64,000 nucleotides of DNA from Owenweeksia hongkongensis DSM 17368. Its GTDB lineage: Bacteria; Bacteroidota; Bacteroidia; Flavobacteriales; Schleiferiaceae. A program made the translations under genes and the position numbers. Of the stretch, positions 42,559 to 51,434 are shown piece by piece. Below the pieces are notes generated by a model, which was given only the letters and a program-made list of their open reading frames with translations, was not told the origin of the DNA and searched no databases. The stretch lies in the NCBI RefSeq assembly GCF_000236705.1, contig NC_016599.1:930001-994000 (forward strand), given 5' to 3'. The number at the start of each line of letters is the position of its first letter. Position 1 is the first letter of the stretch.

Positions 42559-43040
42559 TGGATCTCGATAAATTCAATCAACAGGCCAAAAGCAAAAGAG
42601 CTGAAAACAAGAAGTTTTTCAGGCGCCTTAAAAGTGTAAATCCTAAGAAATTGGATCAGCAGTTTCATGAACTGCATGACGAAGCTTTTTCGCACATCGA
42701 TTGCCTTAGTTGTGCCAATTGCTGCAAAACTACCGGACCGCTTTTTACCGATCGGGATATTTCGCGCCTAAGCAAACATCTTGGGCAAAAACCAACAGAA
42801 TTTATTGATGAATACTTGCGTGTAGATGAAGATGGAGATCATGTGCTCCAGCAAGTGCCCTGCCCTTTTCTAGGCGAAGACAATTACTGCTCAGTATATG
42901 AGCACCGTCCTAAAGCTTGTCGCGAATATCCTCACACCGATCGCAACAAAATGCACCAGATTCTTGAAATCACCCGAAAGAATGTAGAGGTGTGCCCTGC
43001 TGTTTTTGAGATTACCGAGGAGTTGAAAAAGAGAGTTTGA
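42558..43040 (+). CDS. YkgJ family cysteine cluster protein
   Basis: The 160-residue cytoplasmic protein has the UPF0153/YkgJ zinc- or iron-binding pattern: CLSCANCCKTTGPLF (about 50-64), PCPFLGEDNYCSVYEHRPKA (about 94-113), a following CREYP and a late VCPAV. The eight spaced cysteines suggest a metal centre. Function of the family is unknown. The ATG overlaps the preceding stop (TAATG). Confidence 0.85.
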   Translation: MDLDKFNQQAKSKRAENKKFFRRLKSVNPKKLDQQFHELHDEAFSHIDCLSCANCCKTTGPLFTDRDISRLSKHLGQKPTEFIDEYLRVDEDGDHVLQQVPCPFLGEDNYCSVYEHRPKACREYPHTDRNKMHQILEITRKNVEVCPAVFEITEELKKRV

Positions 43041-43076
43041 TATATTTACTCCCGTTCAACTAATAAACTTGGCTTT

Positions 43077-43442
43077 ATGGAATATTCAAGAGCTCAAATC
43101 ATTGATCAATACTTTCAGCAAATAGAATCCGGAGAAATGTCCTTCTCCCAAATGCGTCCAAGCCTTCAAGATATGGGTGTCGAAAATGAAGAAATCAGTA
43201 TCACTGTAAAACAGGTAGACAAGCAACTACAGCAGTCTGCGCATAATAAGGCTTCGCACTCTCTAGGAAAGAACATTTTTTATGGAGGCTTGCTATTTGC
43301 TGCAATTGGCTTGATAATTACAATCGGAACCTTCTTTGGCATCATAGATATTGGACCTGTATTTATTGTTGCTTACGGACCAGTGATAAGTGGTTCTGCA
43401 ATAGCTGCGACAGGATTTGCAAAAATGAATCGAGGTACCTAG
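43077..43442 (+). CDS. small two-helix membrane protein of unknown function
   Basis: A 121-residue protein with a soluble helical N-terminal segment (about 1-60, with GEMSFSQMRPSLQDMGV) and two transmembrane helices (about 67-88 and 95-114). No family recognised. The architecture parallels the 119-residue protein at 23433-23792. It lies 36 bp after the YkgJ-type gene. Confidence 0.55.
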   Translation: MEYSRAQIIDQYFQQIESGEMSFSQMRPSLQDMGVENEEISITVKQVDKQLQQSAHNKASHSLGKNIFYGGLLFAAIGLIITIGTFFGIIDIGPVFIVAYGPVISGSAIAATGFAKMNRGT

Positions 43443-43487
43443 CACTAAACATTGCAGCATTATTATCTTGCCCCTTCAAATCTTAGA

Positions 43488-45470
43488 ATGAAGCAAAAAA
43501 GTATTTGGATTAACATTTCAATGGTAATTGCCATTTTAGGGTCATTGAGCTATTACTTTTATGCTGAAACCATAACCCTCTTCCCTTCCTATTATCACGC
43601 CTGGACACAGTCTGACCGATTTGCCTTAGCACTTTGTTATTTGCAAACTGGCATGAACCTTTTCAAACCTTGCACTTTCAATCTGATGACGATTGAGGGC
43701 GTCACTGCCGTTGATCTCCCAATTTTTGAATACATCATTGCATGGTTTATGAAAATATTTGGTAGCGAGGCACCCTGGATTTTCAGAGCAACTACCCTTG
43801 TTTACAGCATAATCGGTTACCTATATTTGTTTAGACTTTCAAAACTTATTGGAGCTTCAACAGTTCGCTCCATAGCGATTGCGCTCTTTGCTTTTACTTG
43901 TCCGGTGCTTGTGTATTACAATGCTGGTTTTGTTCCTTCACCCTATAGTTTTGCCAGCATATTTATTAGCTATTATTTTGTTTTCCGATACCTAAAAGAA
44001 GCTAATACTAAACACCTGGCTTGGGGTCTGTTCTTCCTTACCATTGCTGCTCTATATCGCACACCGTATAATATTTTCCTGTTCGCGGTGCTTATTCAGC
44101 TTTCGCTAAAAGCTATCATCTGCAAAACATCTTACCGTAGGGAAGTACTCTACTTCGCTATTTCTTATTTTACAATAATTGCCTACTCCATTTATAAAGG
44201 AATGCTTGCTGAGAAATACGGCACCATGTTTCTTACAGAACTGCTATACCCAGAATCCTTTGCTGAGTTTCAAAATCTACTCACCGACATTTGGAACACC
44301 TGGAAATATCAATACTTCACCAAAGCACACTATCTGTTTTTAGGTTTGGGAGCCCTTGTTTTGGTTTGGAAGTTATTCGCTTTTAAAAGCTGGAATACGC
44401 TTCAAAAACAATGGGCACTTTTAACGGCTTTGATTTTAGCAGGAGTTTCACTCTACTTTGTTTTGATGATGCAGCAGTTCCCAGCTCACGACTATTACTT
44501 TATTGACAGCTTTTACCCCGGCATCATAATGCTGTTTGCATTAGCCGTTTCTTTAATCCCAAGCCGTCCAGGTTGGAACATAGCCTTTGTCATTGCTTCT
44601 GTTGGATTACTTTACAAAGGGACCTTGCAAGCAAAAGCGGTGCAGGATAATCGTTATACCCGCCAAAGCTGGGATGATGGCGAAACTACCCGTCACAACT
44701 TTGATGCAGCAGATGTATTTCTGGATGCAGCGGGAGTTGCCAAAGATGACCGCATATTGGTACTTGATGCCTACTCTACTAATGCTCCGCTCATCTTGTC
44801 CAAAAGGTGGGGATACACCGTGCAGCATACTACCAAAGAGAATCTGCAAAACGCAGTAAACGATTTTAACTATGATTTTGTGGTAATTCAGGACGAATAC
44901 TTGCCGCATGCCATTATTTACAATCACCCCAACTTGGTGCATCATCTGGAGCCATTGGCTCATAACGGCAAAATATCGGTATACAAATACACCACAGATT
45001 CGTTGAACCAACATTTTTATGACCTGCTCCCAATTGACACTTCGGCTAGCAAGCCAATGGAATTGAACTTTAGCGACAGCATAAAATCATTTTGGTCAAG
45101 CCACTACGAAACCTTGGAAGATAGTATTGGTGAGCAATTTATTAAGATAAAAAGCACAGAACAGTTTGGACCTGCCTTTGGGCAAAAAGTAAGTGAGCTC
45201 CGTGGGCGCCATATCCTTTTTGAAATGACTTATGTAAACTCAGGCGAACCAACCATTACCGACATTGCGATAAGCGCTACTGACGATGTAAACACGAATT
45301 ACTACAAAAGTATAAGCATGATGCTGCATCACACCAGCAAGCCAGAAAAGCTAAGGTGTATGTTTGTTTTGCCAGAAGGTTTAAATCCCGAAGATTTAGT
45401 AAAATGCTTCCTTTACAACTTTCGTGGAAATGAAATTACCGCTTATGGGTTTTCGGTTTTGAGTTATTGA
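43488..45470 (+). CDS. GT-C fold membrane glycosyltransferase-like protein (GT39/ArnT-like)
   Basis: A 660-residue protein from the ATG at 43488 (a TTG 12 codons earlier is not needed). It has about eleven transmembrane helices in residues 8-400 and a soluble C-terminal region of about 260 residues. The first periplasmic loop contains HAWTQSDRFALALCYLQTG, typical of GT-C enzymes that use polyprenyl-phosphate sugars. It should modify a surface glycan or protein; substrate is unknown. Its 3' end overlaps the convergent lipoprotein gene by 7 bp. Confidence 0.7.
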   Translation: MKQKSIWINISMVIAILGSLSYYFYAETITLFPSYYHAWTQSDRFALALCYLQTGMNLFKPCTFNLMTIEGVTAVDLPIFEYIIAWFMKIFGSEAPWIFRATTLVYSIIGYLYLFRLSKLIGASTVRSIAIALFAFTCPVLVYYNAGFVPSPYSFASIFISYYFVFRYLKEANTKHLAWGLFFLTIAALYRTPYNIFLFAVLIQLSLKAIICKTSYRREVLYFAISYFTIIAYSIYKGMLAEKYGTMFLTELLYPESFAEFQNLLTDIWNTWKYQYFTKAHYLFLGLGALVLVWKLFAFKSWNTLQKQWALLTALILAGVSLYFVLMMQQFPAHDYYFIDSFYPGIIMLFALAVSLIPSRPGWNIAFVIASVGLLYKGTLQAKAVQDNRYTRQSWDDGETTRHNFDAADVFLDAAGVAKDDRILVLDAYSTNAPLILSKRWGYTVQHTTKENLQNAVNDFNYDFVVIQDEYLPHAIIYNHPNLVHHLEPLAHNGKISVYKYTTDSLNQHFYDLLPIDTSASKPMELNFSDSIKSFWSSHYETLEDSIGEQFIKIKSTEQFGPAFGQKVSELRGRHILFEMTYVNSGEPTITDIAISATDDVNTNYYKSISMMLHHTSKPEKLRCMFVLPEGLNPEDLVKCFLYNFRGNEITAYGFSVLSY

Positions 45471-46453
45471 ACCCTAAAAAGTTTCAAGGTATCTTCTTCC
45501 ATTGAATTTCCAGACATCCTTAAAAACAGGTGGTCATCTGTTAGCCTCACAATTTTACCGGAGCCCCATTTCTCTTTTATTTTATCAATAAAGTAAATCC
45601 GTTTGCCATCAGAAGTTAAGTCCCACTTTAGAGTTTCTTCTCCATCCCATTTTGTAAGTGTCACTGAATCCGGACCAAAGGTCATTTTTATTGGCCTATC
45701 AGCTTCTGTCATTCCAGGCGAAGGAGGAGGTGGTTGACGGTCATCATCTGGATGCCCTTGCCTCCATGTTCCGATTAGTTGATTATGCCTTGATACAGAT
45801 TCAACTTTGAACAAAGCGATATTCTGTTTTGGTCTGTATATATTTTCGAATAAAATCGTATCCTCCGTACACTTTGTTATTGGAGCCATCCATGGAAGGA
45901 TGCCGCTATTGAAAAGAAGAAAAGTAATACCATTATACTCAAAAGTACTCCAGCTCTCAGTTGGTAAATAGACATTCAAATCTCCGGTGTGTATAAATAA
46001 GGAATCATTGATGAAGTCTAAGGTATCTTCAAATCCAAAGTATTGAAAACTCCAAGAATCTTTAAAAAAATTATGTTCAACCTCAAAACCCTGATGCTTC
46101 AAGGGCAGTAGAATCACCATTCCTTCAATACCAAGAAATTGTGACAACACAATTGAATCAGAGGTAATTCGGCAACTTATATTCTCCCCCCACAAATTAA
46201 GGATTGTATCATTTAATTGGTATTTGGAGGTATCAATTGAAATCCTATTTAATTTGTTTGCTGCAAAATCTCCAGCTTGAATTGTATGGACCTCGCTCCC
46301 ATGAAAATGAAGTAGGTTTCTTGCACCTCTGAAATCTGCTTTTTCTCCTTTATCTTTTGAGTAAGCAATAAACCAAAGCCCATCTAACCTTTCAGGTGTA
46401 TTACATGATATGATAAAAAGAAAACAAAGTAAGTACAGTAGTCCGCTCCGCAT
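45464..46453 (-). CDS. lipoprotein of unknown function
   Basis: The 329-residue protein begins with a signal ending in lipobox IISC (about 15-18). It is composed of repeated beta-rich modules resembling lipocalin-like or DUF-type small domains (GLWFIAYSKDKGEKADFRGA, later LIGTWRQGHPDDDRQPPPPS). No named domain. The ATG at 46453 shares a base with the stop of the DUF1343 gene (TGATG); a GTG one codon earlier is an alternative. Confidence 0.55.
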   Translation of the reverse strand: MRSGLLYLLCFLFIISCNTPERLDGLWFIAYSKDKGEKADFRGARNLLHFHGSEVHTIQAGDFAANKLNRISIDTSKYQLNDTILNLWGENISCRITSDSIVLSQFLGIEGMVILLPLKHQGFEVEHNFFKDSWSFQYFGFEDTLDFINDSLFIHTGDLNVYLPTESWSTFEYNGITFLLFNSGILPWMAPITKCTEDTILFENIYRPKQNIALFKVESVSRHNQLIGTWRQGHPDDDRQPPPPSPGMTEADRPIKMTFGPDSVTLTKWDGEETLKWDLTSDGKRIYFIDKIKEKWGSGKIVRLTDDHLFLRMSGNSMEEDTLKLFRVQ

Positions 46454-47655
46454 CACTCAAAATCCTGATACAGCAAATACTTCTTTCTAACTTTCTTAAA
46501 AGCTTCTAAATCTGAAACCCAACTTTTGCGAATATCTTCTACTGACTTTCCTGCAACGATGTCTTTTCGCAATTGATCATTTCCCGCTAACTTATCAAAA
46601 AAGGAAGTGAAAAACTTATCCTTATCGGGTGACATATTGTAAGCTTCCAAAAGCCAGTACATGTACATTTCGCCAAGCCCACTTATGTAGTAATGTGCAA
46701 ACTCGCTCAAAGGAAAACCGTGACAAACCTCACCCTCATACTTCGGGTGTTTGGCGCCCTCATTGCCTTTTGGCGTAAAGCTATAATCTGTTGTGGTGAA
46801 ATACGGAGCACCAATTTGCTGAAAAGGTTTGTCCGTTCCGCGGCCCACACTAACTGTGGTTCCTTCAAAAAAGCAAAGCGAAGGATAAAGCGTAATGGCA
46901 TCATCGTTTGGCAAGTTGGGTGATGGCTTTACCGGTAAGGAATAGGTAAGCGTATGATCCCAGTTTTCGCATTGTACTACTTCCAGTTTACACTGAATAC
47001 CATTTTTCAACCACTTCTCGCCATTTACCATTTTGGCGTATTCGCCAATACTCATTCCGTGTATTACAGGGATGTGATGCATACCTACAAAGCTTTCAAA
47101 ACCTGACTGAAGTACAGGGCCATCTACATAATATCCGTGAGGGTTGGGACGATCGAGCACTACCAATGTTTTTCCATTTTCAGCGCAAGCTTCCATCACA
47201 TAAGTAAGTGTAGAAATGTAGGTGTAGAAGCGCGCGCCCACATCCTGAATATCAAACACCACAATATCAATGTCTGCCAACTGCTCGGCTTTGGGCTTTT
47301 TGTTATTTCCGTAAAGGGAAACAATGGGCAAACCCGTGCTTACATCTTTGCCATCTTTTATAAGTTCACCTGCCGAAGCTGTGCCTCTAAAGCCATGCTC
47401 GGGGGCAAATACTTTTTTCACAGCTACCTTATTTACCAAAAGGTAATCTACCAAATGTCCCTCTTTGGTCATAGACGTTTGATTGGCCACCACGCCCACT
47501 GATTTACCATAAAACAAAGGCAAATACGCGCCTGGGCGATCAGCAGCTACTGTTACGTTTTCGGCATAGTGTACCTGTGAAAAAGTGAACATGGGAAGCA
47601 GCAAGGCTACATACACCAAATGCCTATATTTGGCAACCGCACTTAATAATGTCAT
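46453..47655 (-). CDS. DUF1343 / NamZ-type exo-beta-N-acetylmuramidase
   Basis: The 400-residue protein (ATG at 47655) has a signal peptide (YRHLVYVALLLPMFTFSQ) followed by the DUF1343 domain (GH171): GVVANQTSMTKEGHLVDYL, KKVFAPEHGFRGTASAGE, VFDIQDVGARFYTYISTL, VLDRPNPHGYYVDGP, HGMSIGEYAKM and GTDKPFQQIGAPYF. NamZ removes N-acetylmuramic acid from the non-reducing end of peptidoglycan fragments, a cell-wall recycling role in the periplasm. The frame extends 58 codons upstream, but through the divergent permease gene. Confidence 0.85.
   Translation of the reverse strand: MTLLSAVAKYRHLVYVALLLPMFTFSQVHYAENVTVAADRPGAYLPLFYGKSVGVVANQTSMTKEGHLVDYLLVNKVAVKKVFAPEHGFRGTASAGELIKDGKDVSTGLPIVSLYGNNKKPKAEQLADIDIVVFDIQDVGARFYTYISTLTYVMEACAENGKTLVVLDRPNPHGYYVDGPVLQSGFESFVGMHHIPVIHGMSIGEYAKMVNGEKWLKNGIQCKLEVVQCENWDHTLTYSLPVKPSPNLPNDDAITLYPSLCFFEGTTVSVGRGTDKPFQQIGAPYFTTTDYSFTPKGNEGAKHPKYEGEVCHGFPLSEFAHYYISGLGEMYMYWLLEAYNMSPDKDKFFTSFFDKLAGNDQLRKDIVAGKSVEDIRKSWVSDLEAFKKVRKKYLLYQDFE
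47625..47632 (+). promoter_or_regulatory. candidate -7 box for the FtsX/LolCE-type permease gene
   Basis: TATATTTG fits TAnnTTTG and lies 27 bp before the TTG start, inside the 5' coding end of the divergent DUF1343 gene. A clear -33 box is not seen. Confidence 0.4.
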
Positions 47656-47659
47656 AAGC

Positions 47660-48892
47660 TTGAATTTCGAATTTTTTATTGCAAACCGAATTGTAAAAAG
47701 CAAAACGGCAGCCAAAAAAATCTCCCGTCCCGTAATCCGTATTTCCGTTGGAGCTATTGCCCTCGGCATCATCATCATGATAGTGGCCATGGCCACCGGA
47801 AACGGCCTCAGAAAGGAGATCCGCAACAAAGTAATCGGATTCAGTGGACATATTCAAATTCTAAACTACCAGCCCAACCCTACTTATGAACAAACGCCCA
47901 CTGACCTCCCCGATTCAGTATTAACGCATATTTCGGGCATTTCTGGTGTAGAGTATATTCAGCCTTTTGCACAAAAAGCAGGGATTATAAAAACAGATAG
48001 CCTGTTTGAAGGCGCTCTTTTAAAAGGCGTAAACGCAGATTACCACTGGCAAAATCTTGCAGGGTACATCACAGAAGGTAAGGCTCCCACCATTGGCCAA
48101 ACGGGCTACAATGATTCCATTCTCATAAGTCGGGCGATTGCCGATAAATTAAGCTTAACGCTGAATGACAAGTTTAGCATGTACTTTGTGCGAGAAGCAC
48201 CAAAGCCACCGCTGTTGCGGAATTTCTACATCTCAGGGATTTACCAAACGGACTTTGAAGAGATTGACAATAATTTCCTTATTGGTGATATCAAGCATTT
48301 GCAGCGCCTCAATAAATGGGACTCTACAGAAGTTGGGGGTTATGAAATATTTTTGAAAAATGATGACAATATTACTGCTACCAACGAGCAAATTCGCTTG
48401 CTACTCCCCTATGATCTGGATGCCTTAAGTGCCCGCCAGCTCAACGAACAACTTTTTCAATGGTTGGATTTATTTGACCTGAATATCATGATTATCATCA
48501 TAATTATGATTGCTGTGGCTACCATCAATATGTCCATCGCCCTCCTAATTTTGATTTTGGAACGAACCCAAATGGTAGGAATTTTAAAAGCATTGGGCAG
48601 TGCCAATGGAAGCATCCGAAGGATATTTTTGATAAACGCCACATATCTTATTCTACGAGGCCTCTTTTGGGGCAACCTTATCGGAATTGGGCTTTGCTTG
48701 CTTCAGCAGCAGTTTGGCTTTGTGAAACTGGACCCGACCACATACTATGTAAGCGAAGTCTCGATTGATTTAAACATTCCTTTTCTACTGGCCCTTAATG
48801 GAATTACGGTTTTAATATGCCTCATTTGCCTGATACTTCCATCCTACTTAATTACAAGGATTTCACCTGTGAAAGCCATAAGGTTTGATTAG
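47660..48892 (+). CDS. FtsX/LolCE-type ABC transporter permease
   Basis: The 410-residue protein has the MacB/FtsX plan: an N-terminal helix (about 23-45, ISVGAIALGIIIMIVAMATG), a large periplasmic domain (about 46-270), and three C-terminal helices. Relatives of LolC/E extract lipoproteins from the inner membrane. I take the TTG at 47660 as start because the family N-terminus (NFEFFIANRIVKSK) begins there; longer frames run into unrelated sequence. No ATPase gene is adjacent, so LolD-like partner must be elsewhere. Its start is 4 bp from the divergent DUF1343 start. Confidence 0.8.
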   Translation: MNFEFFIANRIVKSKTAAKKISRPVIRISVGAIALGIIIMIVAMATGNGLRKEIRNKVIGFSGHIQILNYQPNPTYEQTPTDLPDSVLTHISGISGVEYIQPFAQKAGIIKTDSLFEGALLKGVNADYHWQNLAGYITEGKAPTIGQTGYNDSILISRAIADKLSLTLNDKFSMYFVREAPKPPLLRNFYISGIYQTDFEEIDNNFLIGDIKHLQRLNKWDSTEVGGYEIFLKNDDNITATNEQIRLLLPYDLDALSARQLNEQLFQWLDLFDLNIMIIIIIMIAVATINMSIALLILILERTQMVGILKALGSANGSIRRIFLINATYLILRGLFWGNLIGIGLCLLQQQFGFVKLDPTTYYVSEVSIDLNIPFLLALNGITVLICLICLILPSYLITRISPVKAIRFD

Positions 48893-48915
48893 TTTTGCGG
48901 CATCAAAAGACTTGA

Positions 48916-48964
48916 GAGTTTAGAGTTTAGAGTTTAGAGTTTAGAGTTTAGAGTTTAGAGTTTA
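48916..48964. repeat. heptanucleotide tandem repeat (GAGTTTA)7
   Basis: Seven exact tandem copies of GAGTTTA fill 49 bp, 24 bp after the permease stop and 33 bp before the cystathionine beta-synthase ATG. Nothing coding overlaps it. Copy number changes would alter the spacing upstream of the next gene. Confidence 0.95.
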
Positions 48965-48997
48965 GAAAAATATTCAATTTTAAATATTAAATAAAGC

Positions 48998-50371
48998 ATG
49001 CGTCCAGTAAAGAAAATTTACGATAACCTATTGGAAACCATTGGAAACACTCCTATGGTGAAGCTTAATAAAATTGCCGAAGATATCCCTGCCACTGTTT
49101 TGGCAAAAGTGGAATACTTCAACCCTGGTCATTCTGTGAAAGACCGTATGGCTTTGCAAATGATTGAAAATGCTGAGAGAGATGGTCTTATTAAGCCAGG
49201 TGGCACTATTATCGAGTGCACTTCCGGAAACACAGGAATGGGCCTTGCTCTTGCCGCAATCGTAAAAGGTTACAAATTGATCTGCACACTTAGCGACAAG
49301 CAGAGTAAAGAAAAGATGGACATCCTTCGCGCTATGGGTGCCGAAATTCACGTATGCCCAACAAACGTAGCTGCCGAACATCCAGATTCTTACTACTCGG
49401 TAGCAGAGCGTTTGAATAAAGAAATTCCGAATTCCTTCTACCCTTTTCAGTATGATAACCCTGGAAATGCTCAAGCGCATTACGAATCTACCGGTCCTGA
49501 AATTTGGGAACAAACAGATGGTAAAATCACACACTTTGTAGTTGGTGTTGGTACTGGTGGTACTATTTCGGGTGTTGGAAAATACTTGAAGGAAAAGAAC
49601 CCAAACATCAAAATTTGGGGAGCTGATACTTATGGTTCAGTTTTTAAGAAATACCACGAAACAGGTGAGTTTGATGAAAATGAAATTTACTCTTACATCA
49701 CCGAGGGTATTGGTGAAGATATTTTGCCAAAGAACGTGGACTTCAGCGTGATTGACCACTTCGAAAAAATAACCGATAAAGACGGTGCTTTAGTAACTCG
49801 CGAGTTAGCCAAAAAAGAAGGAATGCTTTTAGGATATTCTGCTGGTAGCGCTTACCAAATGATTCGTCAGATGAAGCATACACTTACCAAAGATGATGTG
49901 GTGGTGGTACTTTTCCATGACCATGGTAGCCGCTACGTTGGTAAAGTATTTAATGACGATTGGATGCGTGATCGCGGATTTTTGAACACCGAAAATTCAA
50001 CTGCTCTTGACCTTGTAAAAGGACATAAAGACTTGAACCTAATCACGGCTAAGAGTTCTGAATTGGTTTCTCACGCTATCCTTAAAATGCAACGGTACCA
50101 AATCTCACAAGTTCCTGTAATGGAAGGCGATGAATTTGTCGGCTCGTTGGACGACAGCAAGCTTTTCCAAATGATTATTTCTGATCCTTCTGCTGGTGAC
50201 AAAACCGTGCGTGAAGTAATGGGCAAGCCTTACCCTATCATTGAAAGCAATGAAGATGTGAAGAAAGTAGCTTCTCATATTTCTAAAGAAAATGACGCTG
50301 TTTTAGTGAAACTGGAAGATGGTAAGCATCACATCATCACCAAGCACGACATAATCGGAGCTTTGAGCTAA
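48998..50371 (+). CDS. cystathionine beta-synthase (PLP enzyme with C-terminal CBS domains)
   Basis: The 457-residue protein has the fold II PLP core (about 1-320): NPGHSVKDRMALQM (about 42-55, Lys48 as Schiff base), SGNTGMGLAL, and GVGTGGTISGVGKYL for the phosphate cup. Two CBS domains fill about 340-457 (VSHAILKMQRYQISQVPVM, VREVMGKPYPIIE). It makes cystathionine from serine and homocysteine. No haem-binding N-terminal extension is present. The alternative O-acetylserine-type cysteine synthase is less likely given the CBS pair. Preceded by a heptamer repeat. Confidence 0.9.
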   Translation: MRPVKKIYDNLLETIGNTPMVKLNKIAEDIPATVLAKVEYFNPGHSVKDRMALQMIENAERDGLIKPGGTIIECTSGNTGMGLALAAIVKGYKLICTLSDKQSKEKMDILRAMGAEIHVCPTNVAAEHPDSYYSVAERLNKEIPNSFYPFQYDNPGNAQAHYESTGPEIWEQTDGKITHFVVGVGTGGTISGVGKYLKEKNPNIKIWGADTYGSVFKKYHETGEFDENEIYSYITEGIGEDILPKNVDFSVIDHFEKITDKDGALVTRELAKKEGMLLGYSAGSAYQMIRQMKHTLTKDDVVVVLFHDHGSRYVGKVFNDDWMRDRGFLNTENSTALDLVKGHKDLNLITAKSSELVSHAILKMQRYQISQVPVMEGDEFVGSLDDSKLFQMIISDPSAGDKTVREVMGKPYPIIESNEDVKKVASHISKENDAVLVKLEDGKHHIITKHDIIGALS

Positions 50372-50377
50372 AACTTT

Positions 50378-51160
50378 ATGGCGATTTATACGGATCAGAC
50401 AAATCGCAAAATTGAACTCAGCAGCAAACCGCTGCGAATAATATCTACTGTGCCATCCCAAACCGAGCTTTTATATGACCTCGGTTTGGAAGCACAAGTG
50501 GTAGGCATCACGGCCTACTGCGTACACCCTTCCCATTGGCTTAAGGAAAAAACCGTAATCGGTGGCACCAAGAATCTAAAGCTCGACCTTATCCGAGAGC
50601 TTAAGCCAGACCTTATCATTGGTAATAAAGAGGAAAATATAAAAGAGCAAATCGAAGCTCTGGAATCTGAATTTCCTGTTTGGCTGAGCGATATCGTTAC
50701 CGTAGATGATGCTCTGGATATGATTTCCGAAATCGGAAAAATCACTGAGACAGAAGAGCTCGCCAATTCTATAAATGCTGCTATTTCTGAAGAAAGACTA
50801 AAACTAAAAGGTATTTCTCAAAACCGCTCTGTGGCTTATTTTATTTGGAATGAACCGATGATGGTAGCAGGGCAAGACACCTTTATAAACAAAATGTTGG
50901 AGGAAGTTGGTTTGAACAACGCCTTTGCGCATCGTGATGAACGCTATCCTCAAATCACTGAAGATGATTTAAAAGAAGCCACTCCTGATTTGATTATTCT
51001 CTCCTCTGAACCGTATTCTTTTACCACCAAACATCTGCACAACTTTGGTCAGCAATTCCCAAATGCTAAAGTCAAACTTATGGATGGTGAAATGTTTAGT
51101 TGGTACGGAAGTAGAATGGTGAAGGCTTTCCCGTATATCGGGAAGAATTTGGGGAAATAA
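50378..51160 (+). CDS. BtuF-like helical-backbone metal/cobalamin-binding protein
   Basis: A 260-residue protein with the class III substrate-binding fold: RIISTVPSQTELLYDLGLE (about 20-38), VVGITAYCVHP, GGTKNLKLDLIRELKPDLII (about 62-81) and a C-terminal lobe with TPDLIILSSEPY. It resembles BtuF/FhuD-type receptors for corrinoids or iron chelates, yet no signal peptide or lipobox is present, so it may act in the cytoplasm. It follows the cystathionine synthase by 6 bp; no transporter genes accompany it. Confidence 0.75.
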   Translation: MAIYTDQTNRKIELSSKPLRIISTVPSQTELLYDLGLEAQVVGITAYCVHPSHWLKEKTVIGGTKNLKLDLIRELKPDLIIGNKEENIKEQIEALESEFPVWLSDIVTVDDALDMISEIGKITETEELANSINAAISEERLKLKGISQNRSVAYFIWNEPMMVAGQDTFINKMLEEVGLNNAFAHRDERYPQITEDDLKEATPDLIILSSEPYSFTTKHLHNFGQQFPNAKVKLMDGEMFSWYGSRMVKAFPYIGKNLGK

Positions 51161-51177
51161 GTAGGCCTCCTTTTTCA

Positions 51178-51407
51178 CCCTTCGATACTATTCTTCCTAT
51201 GGTCAGAATTACTCAGGGTGACATCATATCCGGCTGTCAGGCTGAGTTTTAAATGTTGCGGAGCAAAACATTTAAAGTATCGAAGCCTAGTTTATTTTCT
51301 GACCGCCCCCATTCTTTGATACAATCTCTCTTCGATCGGTCACTCAAGGTGACATCATGCTCCGTCAGGCTGAGTGGCGCGAGGAACGAGCGATGTATCG
51401 AAGCCTG
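51178..51407. repeat. two TTCGATAC/GTATCGAA dispersed palindromic elements upstream of the GIY-YIG gene
   Basis: Element one (51178-51289) runs from CCCTTCGATAC through ACTCAGGGTGAC and GTCAGGCTGAG to GTATCGAAGCC; element two (51311-51407) repeats the order with CACTCAAGGTGACATCATGC, GTCAGGCTGAG and GTATCGAAGCC. Outer and inner arms are complementary, so each can form a long cruciform-like hairpin of about 100 bp. No coding capacity seen. Confidence 0.8.
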
Positions 51408-51434
51408 AATTAAAAACCGTAATTTCATTCATCT

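Noticed and set aside
47656-47829. 58-codon upstream extension of the DUF1343 frame
   Set aside because: It lies antisense to the conserved N-terminal helix of the divergent permease, and the signal peptide begins at the internal ATG.
48893-48997. CRISPR-like array at the heptamer repeat
   Set aside because: Units are 7 bp with no spacers, so this is a simple tandem repeat.
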